Positions 31,588 to 40,457 of a DNA stretch of 44,723 bases are shown in pieces (position 1 is the stretch's first letter; each line of letters starts with the position of its first letter). The notes below the pieces were generated by a model. The model was not told the origin of the DNA, searched no databases, and saw nothing but the letters and a program-made list of their open reading frames with translations. Position numbers and translations under genes: made by a program. Source of the DNA: an uncultured Holdemanella sp. (GTDB lineage Bacteria; Bacillota_I; Bacilli_A; Erysipelotrichales; Erysipelotrichaceae); the NCBI RefSeq assembly GCF_934772795.1, contig NZ_CAKVMR010000011.1, positions 1 through 44,723 of the forward strand, in the 5' to 3' direction.

Positions 31588-33246
31588 ATGTACAAGAAAT
31601 TATTGGCATGTGGATTAGCTTTATTAATGTGTGGATGTAGCGCAAAAGCTGCAGGTAATGATCAAGTGTTGACCGTTGGGTTGAGTTCTGAAATGAATGG
31701 AACCTTTTCACCTATGTATTACCAAACGACAAATGATTCTTATGTTGTGGATTTGGTGTATCAAGGATTATTGAAATACAACAAAAAAGGAGAGTTGGTT
31801 GCCGATTTGGCTAAGTCTTTACCAGAAATTAGCGAAGATGGAAAATCAATGACTTTTAAATTAAAGAAAGGTATCAAATTTAGTGATGGTTCAAAGTTTA
31901 CTTCAAAAGATGTAAAAACAACATTTAGTGTTATGGCAGATCCAAGTTATACAGGTCGTTTTGCGAATAATGTTGATTTCTTGGAAGGTTATAGTGAATA
32001 TCATGATGCAGATGCATCTAGCTTTAGTGGCATTGAAACGCCAGATAACTATACAGTTGTTTTCCATTTGGATAAACCAAGAATCGATGCTGTTTCTACC
32101 CTTGGAACACAGAAGATCTGTAGTGCTGAATATTTAAATTATAAAAAAGGAAAAACAGAAAGTATTGAAAAAAAGAATAGTAAGCCAATTGGAACGGGGG
32201 CTTATGTATTGAAGAAGTTTGAAAAGACAAGTGGAGCTAGTTTAGTTTCAAATTCAGAGTTTAAGGCTAAAAAAGGACAATATCAAATTTCAAAGATCAT
32301 GATCAAAAAGACAGATACTTCAACAGAAGTTAAAGAATTGGAAAATGGAACAGTGGACTATATTCCGGATGTGATTGAGGCAAATAAAATTAAATCTGTT
32401 CAAAAGAATAAGAGTTTATCCGTAGATTCTTATCCAAGTGATCGTGAAAGCTTCATTATCTTTAATTCATATGCGGGAGCTTGCAGTGATGTTGCGGTAA
32501 GAAAAGCCATCGGATATGGATTTAATGCACAAGAATATATTGATAATTACTATCAAATTGAAGGCATGGCTTATAAGCCTGGTACTTTTGGAAATCCTGT
32601 TTCTTTAAATAACGGACCAATGATTCGTAATGAAGAAAAGGTCGATGGCGTTACTTATTATGATTATGATGTAGAAAAGGCCAACCAAATCTTAGAGGAT
32701 GCAGGATATAAATTGGCAGATGATGGATATCGTTATAAAGATGGTGAAAAATTAATAGTTCGTTTCTTGGCAAATAAGGATAAGGATTCTTTGGATTCTT
32801 TGATTCCCGTTTTACAAAAGTGTTTAAATGCGATCGGAATTGATTTTAAAGCCAATACAGTTGAATTTAATACGGTCATTAATACAGTGCAGGATGATGC
32901 ACAAACAGGTAGCTGGGATGCAACATATCTAGGATTCTCTTATGGATCTCCAGATGATACAGGCATTAACTTTATTTTAAGAACAGGTGCTACAAATAAT
33001 TTTGGTCGTTTAAGTGATGAACAACTAGATACTTATCTAGATGCAGGCATGTATACTTCAGATAATGAAGTGTCTAAAGAGAATTATCATAATGCGTTAG
33101 TTCGTCAAAGTGAACTATGTGGTTATTTGCCTGTAGATTCAACTAAAACATATTGCTTAAGAAATAAGAATATTAAAGGAATGCATACAACATCTATTTA
33201 TAATTGGGCTCAATCCATTGCGACAGCGTATATTGTAAATAACTAA
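31588..33246 (+). CDS. Oligopeptide-binding lipoprotein (SBP family 5), orphan
   Basis: Substrate-binding protein of the OppA/DppA/NikA family, 552 residues, anchored outside the membrane through Cys17 in ALLMCGCSAK after a short signal. Family signatures: YQGLLKYNKKGELVADLAKS, then TFKLKKGIKFSDGSKFTSKD and PIGTGAYVLKKFE. AGGAGG (31573-31578) fixes ATG 31588; an ATG at 31567 just after the leader stop is in frame but has no site. No permease or ATPase genes follow, so it must share a transporter encoded elsewhere. T-box and Trp-leader control suggest import of tryptophan-containing peptides or tryptophan itself. A dead paralogue tail lies at 26835. Confidence 0.92.
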   Translation: MYKKLLACGLALLMCGCSAKAAGNDQVLTVGLSSEMNGTFSPMYYQTTNDSYVVDLVYQGLLKYNKKGELVADLAKSLPEISEDGKSMTFKLKKGIKFSDGSKFTSKDVKTTFSVMADPSYTGRFANNVDFLEGYSEYHDADASSFSGIETPDNYTVVFHLDKPRIDAVSTLGTQKICSAEYLNYKKGKTESIEKKNSKPIGTGAYVLKKFEKTSGASLVSNSEFKAKKGQYQISKIMIKKTDTSTEVKELENGTVDYIPDVIEANKIKSVQKNKSLSVDSYPSDRESFIIFNSYAGACSDVAVRKAIGYGFNAQEYIDNYYQIEGMAYKPGTFGNPVSLNNGPMIRNEEKVDGVTYYDYDVEKANQILEDAGYKLADDGYRYKDGEKLIVRFLANKDKDSLDSLIPVLQKCLNAIGIDFKANTVEFNTVINTVQDDAQTGSWDATYLGFSYGSPDDTGINFILRTGATNNFGRLSDEQLDTYLDAGMYTSDNEVSKENYHNALVRQSELCGYLPVDSTKTYCLRNKNIKGMHTTSIYNWAQSIATAYIVNN

Positions 33247-33258
33247 TACATGATGTAT

Positions 33259-33317
33259 CCTAATGGATATTAGGGCAAAGCAAAGTCCTGTACTAACTTA
33301 TGTTGGTGCAGGCTTTT
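33259..33317 (+). terminator. Two hairpins between lipoprotein and MATE genes
   Basis: CCTAAT-GGAT-ATTAGG (33259-33274) is followed by a long stem AAAGTCCTGTACTAAC / GTTGGTGCAGGCTTTT (33282-33297, 33302-33317) with 15 of 16 positions paired, ending in four T. It probably terminates the lipoprotein transcript or attenuates the MATE gene. Confidence 0.65.
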
Positions 33318-33337
33318 CTTGTATGGGGAGGAATTTT

Positions 33338-34693
33338 ATGGCGAAGCAGAGTTCGATTCAGTTAATGACAAAAGGAAGTATTGCTAAACAAATCATTGGC
33401 TATGCGATACCTATATTTATCGGGTATCTTTTTCAACAACTCTACAATACTGTAGATGCACTGATTGTAGGGAATTTTCTAGGGCAGAATGCGTTGGCTG
33501 CCGTTACAAGTGTTGGCTCTTTGATTTTTTTATTTGTTGGTTTCTTTAATGGTTTTGCGACAGGAGCTAGTGTCATTATTGCCAATGCGATAGGGGCACA
33601 AGATGAAGAAAGAACAAAAAAAGCCGTATATACAACGGCTACATTTGGTATCTTGTTAGGTCTTATTATGACTGGAGTTGGTTATTTACTAACTGATCAA
33701 ATGTTGATGTGGATGGGATCTCCTCAAGAAGTGTTTGGCCTATCTTCTACATATTTAAAAATTTATTTTCTAGGTGGTTTTTCTTTAGTCTTATATAACA
33801 TGCTTGTGGGTATCATTCGTGCTGGAGGCGATGCCAAACATCCACTATATTATTTGATTGTAAGTTCGATATTGAATGTCATTTTAGATGTGGTATTTAT
33901 CACTGTATTTAAGATGGGGGTTGCCGGAGCTGCCTGGGCTACGATTCTTTCTGAATTTGCGAGTATGTTTTTGTGTGCTGTGCAACTCGCAAGAGAAGAA
34001 AGTATTTTGCATATTTCTTGGACGCATTTATCTTTGGATTTTGAAAATTTGAAACAAATCTGCATTTATGGATTGCCAACAGGACTACAAGGTTGTGTCA
34101 TTGATTTTGCGAACGTGATGATTCAGTCGTATATTAATTCGTTTGGTGCAGCTGCCATTGCGGGTATTGGTGCGTATTCAAAGGTAGAGGGATTTATTTT
34201 CCTTCCTGAAATTTCATTCTCGATGGCACTTACAACGTTTGTCTCCCAAAATGAAGGAGCTGGACAAAAGGAGCGTTCACGAAAAGGAATCTTGTTTGGG
34301 CTTGCAGCTGCATTATTAATGATTGAATGTTTGGGTATTTTGATCTACTTATTTGCGCCAACCTTTATTTCATTCTTTAATCAAAATCCAGAAGTAATTG
34401 CGATTGGAGTGGATCGTGCGCGAATTTGTGCTTTCTTTTATGTTCTTTTAGGTTTTTCACATGTGGTTTCAAGTATTTTAAGAGGTCTAGGACGTCCTGT
34501 AATGCCGATGGTAGTTATGCTTGTGTGTTGGTGTGCCGTTCGTGTTGTTGTATTAATGACAATAGGACAAAGTATACATAGTCTGTATTTAACACACTGG
34601 TTGTATCCAATTACCTGGGGATTGAGTTCGATAGTCTATGTATTTGATTTAAGAAAATATAAATTATTTACTCCAAGAGAACAACTTTCATGA
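33338..34693 (+). CDS. MATE family efflux transporter
   Basis: Cation-coupled multidrug/toxin exporter of about 451 residues with 12 predicted membrane helices in two similar halves. It begins MTKGSIAKQIIGYAIPIFIG and has the MATE signatures FQQLYNTVDALIVGNFLG and AGIGAYSKVEGFIFLPEISF. GGGGAGGA six bases upstream sets ATG 33338; earlier in-frame codons cross the hairpin and are unlikely. Substrate unknown. It follows the Trp-controlled lipoprotein but a hairpin lies between, so co-regulation is uncertain. Confidence 0.93.
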   Translation: MAKQSSIQLMTKGSIAKQIIGYAIPIFIGYLFQQLYNTVDALIVGNFLGQNALAAVTSVGSLIFLFVGFFNGFATGASVIIANAIGAQDEERTKKAVYTTATFGILLGLIMTGVGYLLTDQMLMWMGSPQEVFGLSSTYLKIYFLGGFSLVLYNMLVGIIRAGGDAKHPLYYLIVSSILNVILDVVFITVFKMGVAGAAWATILSEFASMFLCAVQLAREESILHISWTHLSLDFENLKQICIYGLPTGLQGCVIDFANVMIQSYINSFGAAAIAGIGAYSKVEGFIFLPEISFSMALTTFVSQNEGAGQKERSRKGILFGLAAALLMIECLGILIYLFAPTFISFFNQNPEVIAIGVDRARICAFFYVLLGFSHVVSSILRGLGRPVMPMVVMLVCWCAVRVVVLMTIGQSIHSLYLTHWLYPITWGLSSIVYVFDLRKYKLFTPREQLS

Positions 34694-34727
34694 AATATGG
34701 GTTGTCATTTGAGTTGATTTTGGGTAT

Positions 34728-34733
34728 TATAAT
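34728..34733 (+). promoter_or_regulatory. -10 box of the purine operon promoter
   Basis: TATAAT at 34728-34733. The best -35 candidate is TTGTCA (34702-34707), but the spacing of 20 is long. No PurR box or purine riboswitch motif is visible. Confidence 0.4.
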
Positions 34734-34771
34734 CTTGCAGAAGTGTTTTTCTGATTTTGGAGGTCTTACTT

Positions 34772-34822
34772 ATGGTCTTAAGAAGATTTACCACAATTGA
34801 TGGAGAAGAATTGCTTTTTTAA
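34772..34822 (+). CDS. 16-codon leader peptide of the purine operon
   Basis: MVLRRFTTIDGEELLF, with a strong ribosome site (GGAGG at 34759-34763, eight bases before ATG). Its TAA stop overlaps the left arm of the operon's leader terminator. Bases 34777-34785 and 34814-34823 can pair, with CAATT/AATTG inside, giving an alternative fold overlapping the terminator foot. Ribosome position on this frame could decide which hairpin forms. No run of one amino acid is seen. Confidence 0.5.
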   Translation: MVLRRFTTIDGEELLF

Positions 34823-34851
34823 GTGTGCCTACTATAGGTGCGCTTTTTTTT
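34821..34851 (+). terminator. Leader terminator before purE
   Basis: AAGTGTGCCTA (34821-34831) pairs with TAGGTGCGCTT over 11 positions with three G-U pairs, loop of three bases, then eight T. It lies between the promoter and purE, so it is an attenuator. Confidence 0.8.
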
Positions 34852-34872
34852 GTTTTGAAAGGAAGGTCATTT

Positions 34873-35361
34873 ATGGAAACAAAGCGTGTTTTAATTGTGA
34901 TGGGTTCTCGTTCAGACTTGCCAAGTATGGAAGGTTGTATGAAACAATTAGACGATTTTCAAGTCGGATATGAAGTTCGTGTATTAAGTGCTCACCGTAC
35001 TCCAGAAGCTGTTTTGGAATTATCAAAGACAGCGTGTGAACGTGGAATTCAGGTTATTATTGCGGCAGCCGGAGGAGCAGCACATTTAGCTGGAGTTTTA
35101 GCTAGCTCTACACCGTTGCCCGTTATTGGAATCCCTATTCAAACATCTGCTTTAGGTGGATTGGATTCATTATTATCGACAGTACAAATGCCTCAAGGTG
35201 TTCCTGTTGCGACTGTAGCGATTGGAAAATCAGGGGCAAGAAATGCAGCTATCTTAGCTTGTCAGATGATTGGACTTAATGATAAGTCATTACAGGATAA
35301 GATTGTTGAATTTAAAAAAGAACAAGCACAAAAAGTATTAGAACAGTCAATTGTTGAATAA
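34873..35361 (+). CDS. purE: N5-CAIR mutase (purine step 6b)
   Basis: Class I PurE, 162 residues, which converts N5-CAIR to CAIR. Motifs: MGSRSDLPSMEGC, the catalytic His in VLSAHRTPE, AAAGGAAHLAGVLAS and IPIQTSALGGLDSLLS. AAAGGAAGG fixes ATG 34873. It is the first gene of the operon. Class I enzymes need PurK to make N5-CAIR; no purK lies in the window. Confidence 0.96.
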   Translation: METKRVLIVMGSRSDLPSMEGCMKQLDDFQVGYEVRVLSAHRTPEAVLELSKTACERGIQVIIAAAGGAAHLAGVLASSTPLPVIGIPIQTSALGGLDSLLSTVQMPQGVPVATVAIGKSGARNAAILACQMIGLNDKSLQDKIVEFKKEQAQKVLEQSIVE

Positions 35362-35371
35362 GGAGAAGGAA

Positions 35372-38300
35372 ATGGATACTCGTATTTTTGTTCATAAAAA
35401 AGAACAGTTTCAGGTTGAAAGTGAATCATTAGCGGCTGAATTAAGACAATCTCTATCTTTAAAAGAAGATTTTGGTCTTACAAAATACAATCTATATGAT
35501 ATTTTTGATGCCGACGAAAATGATATTGAATTATTAAAGAAAAATGTTTGTAGCGAAGTCGTTACAGATGATGTATATGATTCTGTAGATTTAACAGGTA
35601 AATCATATTTGGCATATGAATTTTTGCCAGGTCAATACGATCAAAGAGCAGACAGTGCAATGCAATGTTTAATGCTTTTGAACAACAAACAAACAGTACG
35701 TATTCATTCAGGTACTTTATTAGTGTTCGCAAACCCAGTAGATGAAGAAACACTTAATAAAATCACACATTATATTGTTAACCCTGTTGAAGCGCGCGTT
35801 AAAGACCTTTCTGTATTAGTAGATGATCAGGACGTTGAAGTAAAAGATGTTCCTGTATTAGAAGGATTTACAAAAATGAGTAAAGAAGAATTAGATTCTT
35901 TACGTCAGACTTTAGGGTTGGCCATGTCTCAAGCGGACATTGAGCATGTTCAACGTTATTTTGAAAAGGAAGAAAAAAGAGATTGCACAATGACTGAACT
36001 ACGTGTGCTGGACACATATTGGTCAGATCACTGCCGTCATACTACTTTTGAAACTGTATTGGATGATGTATGTTTCCATTTGGATACATTATCCGATGAA
36101 TTACAGGCTTCTTATGATAAATATTTAAAATTACGTCAGGAAGTTCATGGAAATCGTAAAGAAAAAACATTGATGGATATGGCTACTATTGCCGGTAAAT
36201 ATCTTCGTAAACAAGGTAAGCTTGATGATATGGAGATTACCGATGAAATCAATGCGTGCAGTGTGGAAATCACAGTGGATGTAGATGGAAAAGACGAACA
36301 ATGGCTATTGATGTTTAAAAATGAAACACATAACCACCCAACAGAAATTGAACCATTTGGTGGAGCAAGTACATGTATTGGTGGAGCCATTCGTGACCCA
36401 TTATCAGGACGTAGCTATGTATATCAAGCAATGCGTATTACAGGTGCTGGAGACATCACAAAACCAATTAGTGAAACATTAGAGCACAAATTACCTCAAT
36501 CAAAGATTTCTAAAACAGCAGCTCATGGATATTCAAGTTATGGTAACCAAATTGGTTTGGCAACTACATTTGTAGACGAAATCTATGATGATGGCTATGT
36601 TGCGAAACGTATGGAAGTGGGTGCTGTTGTTGGTGCTGCTCCTAAATCACATGTAAAACGTGAACAACCACAAGCTGGCGATATTATCGTTATGATTGGT
36701 GGAGCTACTGGTCGTGATGGAATCGGTGGAGCTACTGGTTCAAGTAAAGAACATAATGAAACAAGTTTGGAAAAATGTTCAAGTGAAGTTCAAAAAGGTA
36801 ATGCCTTGATCGAACGTAAATTGCAGCGTTTATTTAGAAATCCTGCTTGTACAAAATTAATTAAAAAGGCTAATGACTTTGGAGCAGGTGGAGTTAGTGT
36901 TGCCGTAGGTGAACTTGCAGACGGATTGGATATCAACTTGGATGCAGTTCCAGTTAAATATCAAGGTTTAGACGGTACAGAATTAGCTATTAGTGAATCA
37001 CAAGAACGTATGGCTGTATGTATTGAAGCCAAAGATTTTGAAAAATTCAAAGAAGAAGCATATAAGGAAAACTTAGAAGCTATCAAAGTTGCAGATGTTA
37101 CAGATACAAATCGTTTAGTCATGAAATGGCGTGGTGAAACAATTGTTGATATGTCTCGTGCTTTCTTGGATACTAACGGTGTTCGTCAGCATCAGGTTGT
37201 TGATGTTTGCGAAAATGAATATGATGAACATCCATTTGATGCAGTTAAATCCGATTTAAATACAGTATTACAAGATGCGAATGTCGCAAGTCAGATTGGT
37301 TTGGCAGAAATGTTTGATGCGTCAATCGGTAAGAGTACAGTATTGATGCCGTTTGGAGGTAAATATCAATTAACGCCTGAGGAAGGTTCTGTACAAAAAT
37401 TGCCTGTACACGGAATGACAAATACATGTTCGGTTATGACATATGGATATGATCCAAAAGTATCTAAATATTCTCCATATTTAGGTGCAAGTTATTCAGT
37501 TGTTGAAGCATTAGCTCGTGTTACGGCATTGGGTGCGGACTATAAGAAGTGTCGTTTATCAAATCAGGAATATTTTGAGCACTTAGGTGCAGATGCACAA
37601 AAATGGGGACAACCATTTGAAGCGTTATTAGGTTTGATTGATGCACAATTAGCGTTTGAAACACCAAGTATTGGTGGTAAAGACTCTATGAGTGGAACGT
37701 ATAAAGATATTCATGTACCACCAACAGTGATCACATTTGCGGTAACAACAGCTAAAACGGATGATATTGTTTCGGCTTCATTTAAAAATCCTGGAGACTA
37801 TGTATATTTGGTAAAACATACGCCAGTTAAGAATAATGTTCCAAACTATGAACGATTAAAAGAAAATTTTGAAACAGTTCATAAATTAATGCAGGAAAAG
37901 AAAATTGTTGCGGCAAGTACAATTAAATTTGGTGGTTTAGGTGCAACTATTGCGAAGATGGCATTTGGATCTAAAGTCGGTGCTGCAATCAACACAGAAG
38001 AAGATGTATATGGATTCAATTTGGGTTCAATGATTGTTGAAGCTACAGAAAGCATTCAAGATGAACATTTAGAATTGATTGGTATTTTAAATGATGATTC
38101 TAAGATTGTATTAAATGATGAAACAGTTGAAATTGAAGATGCATTAAAGGCTTGGACAAAACGTTATAGTGAAATTTATCCAATGATCGTGGATGAAGGA
38201 AAAGATACTTTAGAAACTCCTTTAAATGATGCAGAAGTACCAATGTCTAAGGTTGTTGTGGAAAAACCAAAAGTAATCATTCCTATCTTCCCTGGACAAA

Positions 38301-39073
38301 ACTGCGAATTTGATACAACAGCTAAGTTTGAACGTGCGGGTGCTGAAGTTAAACAAATCGTATTTAATAACTTAACTGTAGAAAACATTCAAAAGAGTAT
38401 TGAAACTTTAGCAGATGAAATCAGTACAGCTCAAATTTTGATGATTGTTGGTGGATTTAGTAGTGGAGATGAGCCAGATGGTTCAGGTAAATTTATTGCG
38501 AATGTATTGAGAAATCCAAAGATTGCTCAAGCAATCGATACAATGCGTGCAAATGATGGTTTGATCTTAGGTATCTGTAATGGATTCCAGGCATTGATCA
38601 AATCGGGATTATTACCTTATGGTGATATTGAAAAATTGGATGCAGAAAATCCAACATTATTTAGAAATAATATCAACCGTCACGTTTCTCATATTGCACG
38701 TACACGTATTACAAGTAATGCTTCTCCTTGGCTTGCAGGTATGAAAGCTGGAAATGTATATTCAGTTGCTGTTAGTCATGGCGAAGGTAAATTTGTTGCG
38801 AGTGAAGAAGTGTTGAATAAGTTGATTGAAAATGGCCAGGTTGCAACACAATATGTAAATGAAAAGGGTGTTCCAACAATGGACGGAAAAGACAACTTAA
38901 ACGGTTCAAGTATGGCTATCGAAGGTATCTTCTCTGAAGATGGAAAAATCTTTGGTAAGATGGGTCACAGTGAGCGTTATGAAAAAGGCTTGTTCCAGAA
39001 TATTGCTGGAAATAAAGACCAGGATATTTTCGCAAATGGTGTTCGTTATTTTACACACAAGCAGGTGAAGTAG
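35372..39073 (+). CDS. purL: FGAM synthase, large single-chain form
   Basis: Step 4 of purine synthesis: FGAR plus glutamine to FGAM. 1,233 residues, the one-chain type with N-terminal PurS-like, linker, two AIR-synthase-like and C-terminal glutaminase domains. Seen: WSDHCRHTTFE, NETHNHPTEIEPFGGAST, and the glutaminase with nucleophile Cys in ILGICNGFQALI and catalytic His in VSHGEGKF. So this enzyme can use glutamine, unlike the purF product next to it. AAGGAGAAGGA precedes ATG 35372. Two bases separate it from purF. Confidence 0.96.
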   Translation: MDTRIFVHKKEQFQVESESLAAELRQSLSLKEDFGLTKYNLYDIFDADENDIELLKKNVCSEVVTDDVYDSVDLTGKSYLAYEFLPGQYDQRADSAMQCLMLLNNKQTVRIHSGTLLVFANPVDEETLNKITHYIVNPVEARVKDLSVLVDDQDVEVKDVPVLEGFTKMSKEELDSLRQTLGLAMSQADIEHVQRYFEKEEKRDCTMTELRVLDTYWSDHCRHTTFETVLDDVCFHLDTLSDELQASYDKYLKLRQEVHGNRKEKTLMDMATIAGKYLRKQGKLDDMEITDEINACSVEITVDVDGKDEQWLLMFKNETHNHPTEIEPFGGASTCIGGAIRDPLSGRSYVYQAMRITGAGDITKPISETLEHKLPQSKISKTAAHGYSSYGNQIGLATTFVDEIYDDGYVAKRMEVGAVVGAAPKSHVKREQPQAGDIIVMIGGATGRDGIGGATGSSKEHNETSLEKCSSEVQKGNALIERKLQRLFRNPACTKLIKKANDFGAGGVSVAVGELADGLDINLDAVPVKYQGLDGTELAISESQERMAVCIEAKDFEKFKEEAYKENLEAIKVADVTDTNRLVMKWRGETIVDMSRAFLDTNGVRQHQVVDVCENEYDEHPFDAVKSDLNTVLQDANVASQIGLAEMFDASIGKSTVLMPFGGKYQLTPEEGSVQKLPVHGMTNTCSVMTYGYDPKVSKYSPYLGASYSVVEALARVTALGADYKKCRLSNQEYFEHLGADAQKWGQPFEALLGLIDAQLAFETPSIGGKDSMSGTYKDIHVPPTVITFAVTTAKTDDIVSASFKNPGDYVYLVKHTPVKNNVPNYERLKENFETVHKLMQEKKIVAASTIKFGGLGATIAKMAFGSKVGAAINTEEDVYGFNLGSMIVEATESIQDEHLELIGILNDDSKIVLNDETVEIEDALKAWTKRYSEIYPMIVDEGKDTLETPLNDAEVPMSKVVVEKPKVIIPIFPGQNCEFDTTAKFERAGAEVKQIVFNNLTVENIQKSIETLADEISTAQILMIVGGFSSGDEPDGSGKFIANVLRNPKIAQAIDTMRANDGLILGICNGFQALIKSGLLPYGDIEKLDAENPTLFRNNINRHVSHIARTRITSNASPWLAGMKAGNVYSVAVSHGEGKFVASEEVLNKLIENGQVATQYVNEKGVPTMDGKDNLNGSSMAIEGIFSEDGKIFGKMGHSERYEKGLFQNIAGNKDQDIFANGVRYFTHKQVK

Positions 39074-39074
39074 A

Positions 39075-40454
39075 ATGACGTTGAAAAAAGTAGTTCAAGA
39101 TTCTTCTGGGATCGTTGGCTTGTTCAATGTAGAACAAGCCGCCCAGAACATCTATTTAGCAATGCATGCTATTCAGCATCGAGGACAAGATGGTGTTGGA
39201 TTAGCTGTTAGTGATGGGGAAAATGTTGTTTGTAAAAAGGGATTAGGCTTATTATCAGAGAATTTAAAACAAGATACATTAAATTCTTTAGAAGGTGATA
39301 TTGCGATTGGTCAGCTTCGCATGGCAACAAAAAATGATTCTCAATTGGAAAATGTTCAGCCAATCATGGTGCGTAGTCATCAAAGATATTTTGCGGTTGT
39401 ATCAAGTGGCATGATTACGAATGCGATTTCTTTAAGAACAAAATTAGAAAATGAAGGTTTGATTTTCCAAGGTACAAGCGATTCAGAATTATTAGCACAT
39501 TTGATTCAATTGAATCCAGGTTCTTTTGAAGAAAAAATTGCGAAGGCATGTCGTATGATGAGTGGTGCTTATACATTTATGGTCATCACAAAAGATAATT
39601 TGTACGTAGTAAGAGATCCACACGGCATTCGCTCTTTATATATTGCCAAGGTAGATGAAGGGTATTGCATCAGTAGTGAAACTTGTTCATTCCCAATCCT
39701 TGGTGGAGAATTCGTTCGTGAAGTAAATCCGGGGGAATTAATTTGTTTCAGCCGTGAAGGCATGAAGTCGAGTCAAATTGTTGAAGAAACAGAAACTAAA
39801 GCGTGTGCTTTAGAGTATGTATATTATTCTAGACCGGATAGTGTTCATAATGGTTTAACGGTTCATGAAGTAAGAAAACAATGTGGTTACTATTTAGCTA
39901 AAGAAGAGAATGTTGAAGCGGATATCGTTGTTGGTGTTCCTGATTCAGCTTTAAGTGCAGCGGCAAGTTTTGCCAGAACATTGAATGTACCATATGAAAC
40001 GGGATTAATTAAAAACCGTTATATTGGTTCTACATTTATTCGTCCGACAGAACAACAAAGAATGCAAGGTATGCGTGTTCGATTAAATGCGATCAGTTCG
40101 GTTGTTAAAGATAAAAGAGTTTATTTAGTAGATGATAGTGTTGTGAAAGGTTTTACATCACGTCGAATTTGTCAATTATTAAAAGAGGCAGGCGCAAAAG
40201 AAGTGCATTTACGTATAGCTTCGCCAATGTTGAAATATCCTTGTTTATATGGGGCGGATTCAACGGCACAAAAAGATTTGGCGGCTTTTAACTATACAGT
40301 AGATGAAATGGAACAATTGTTCCAGGTGGATTCGTTGCGTTTCTTAAGTGTTGAAGACTTTAAAAAGTGTGTGCCTGAAACAAGCTGTTTAGCTTGTTGT
40401 ACAGGTGAATATCCAGAAGATTTACAAGATTATAAAGATGAGGTAAAGGAGTAG
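39075..40454 (+). CDS. purF: PurF amidophosphoribosyltransferase with inactive glutaminase site
   Basis: First committed purine step, 459 residues. The fold is intact: QHRGQDGVG, SDSELLAHLI, GVPDSALSAAASFA, LIKNRYIGSTFIRP and the PRPP loop YLVDDSVVKGFTSRR. The four Cys of the Bacillus-type Fe-S cluster are kept (KACALEY, KYPCLYG, CLACC). But the nucleophile Cys (EECGVFG in Bacillus) is Ser11 in QDSSGIVG, and the oxyanion-hole HNGN is Ser-Ser-Gly-Met at 110-113. GHVRY is GQLRM. Glutamine hydrolysis should be lost; free ammonia could still be used. The PRPP loop also has Lys and Phe in place of Arg and Thr. No upstream start would supply the Cys. Confidence 0.92.
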   Translation: MTLKKVVQDSSGIVGLFNVEQAAQNIYLAMHAIQHRGQDGVGLAVSDGENVVCKKGLGLLSENLKQDTLNSLEGDIAIGQLRMATKNDSQLENVQPIMVRSHQRYFAVVSSGMITNAISLRTKLENEGLIFQGTSDSELLAHLIQLNPGSFEEKIAKACRMMSGAYTFMVITKDNLYVVRDPHGIRSLYIAKVDEGYCISSETCSFPILGGEFVREVNPGELICFSREGMKSSQIVEETETKACALEYVYYSRPDSVHNGLTVHEVRKQCGYYLAKEENVEADIVVGVPDSALSAAASFARTLNVPYETGLIKNRYIGSTFIRPTEQQRMQGMRVRLNAISSVVKDKRVYLVDDSVVKGFTSRRICQLLKEAGAKEVHLRIASPMLKYPCLYGADSTAQKDLAAFNYTVDEMEQLFQVDSLRFLSVEDFKKCVPETSCLACCTGEYPEDLQDYKDEVKE

Positions 40455-40457
40455 AGT

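Noticed and set aside
34694..34872. Guanine/adenine riboswitch before purE
   Set aside because: The conserved loop and junction motifs of purine riboswitches are not seen; only an attenuator and leader frame.
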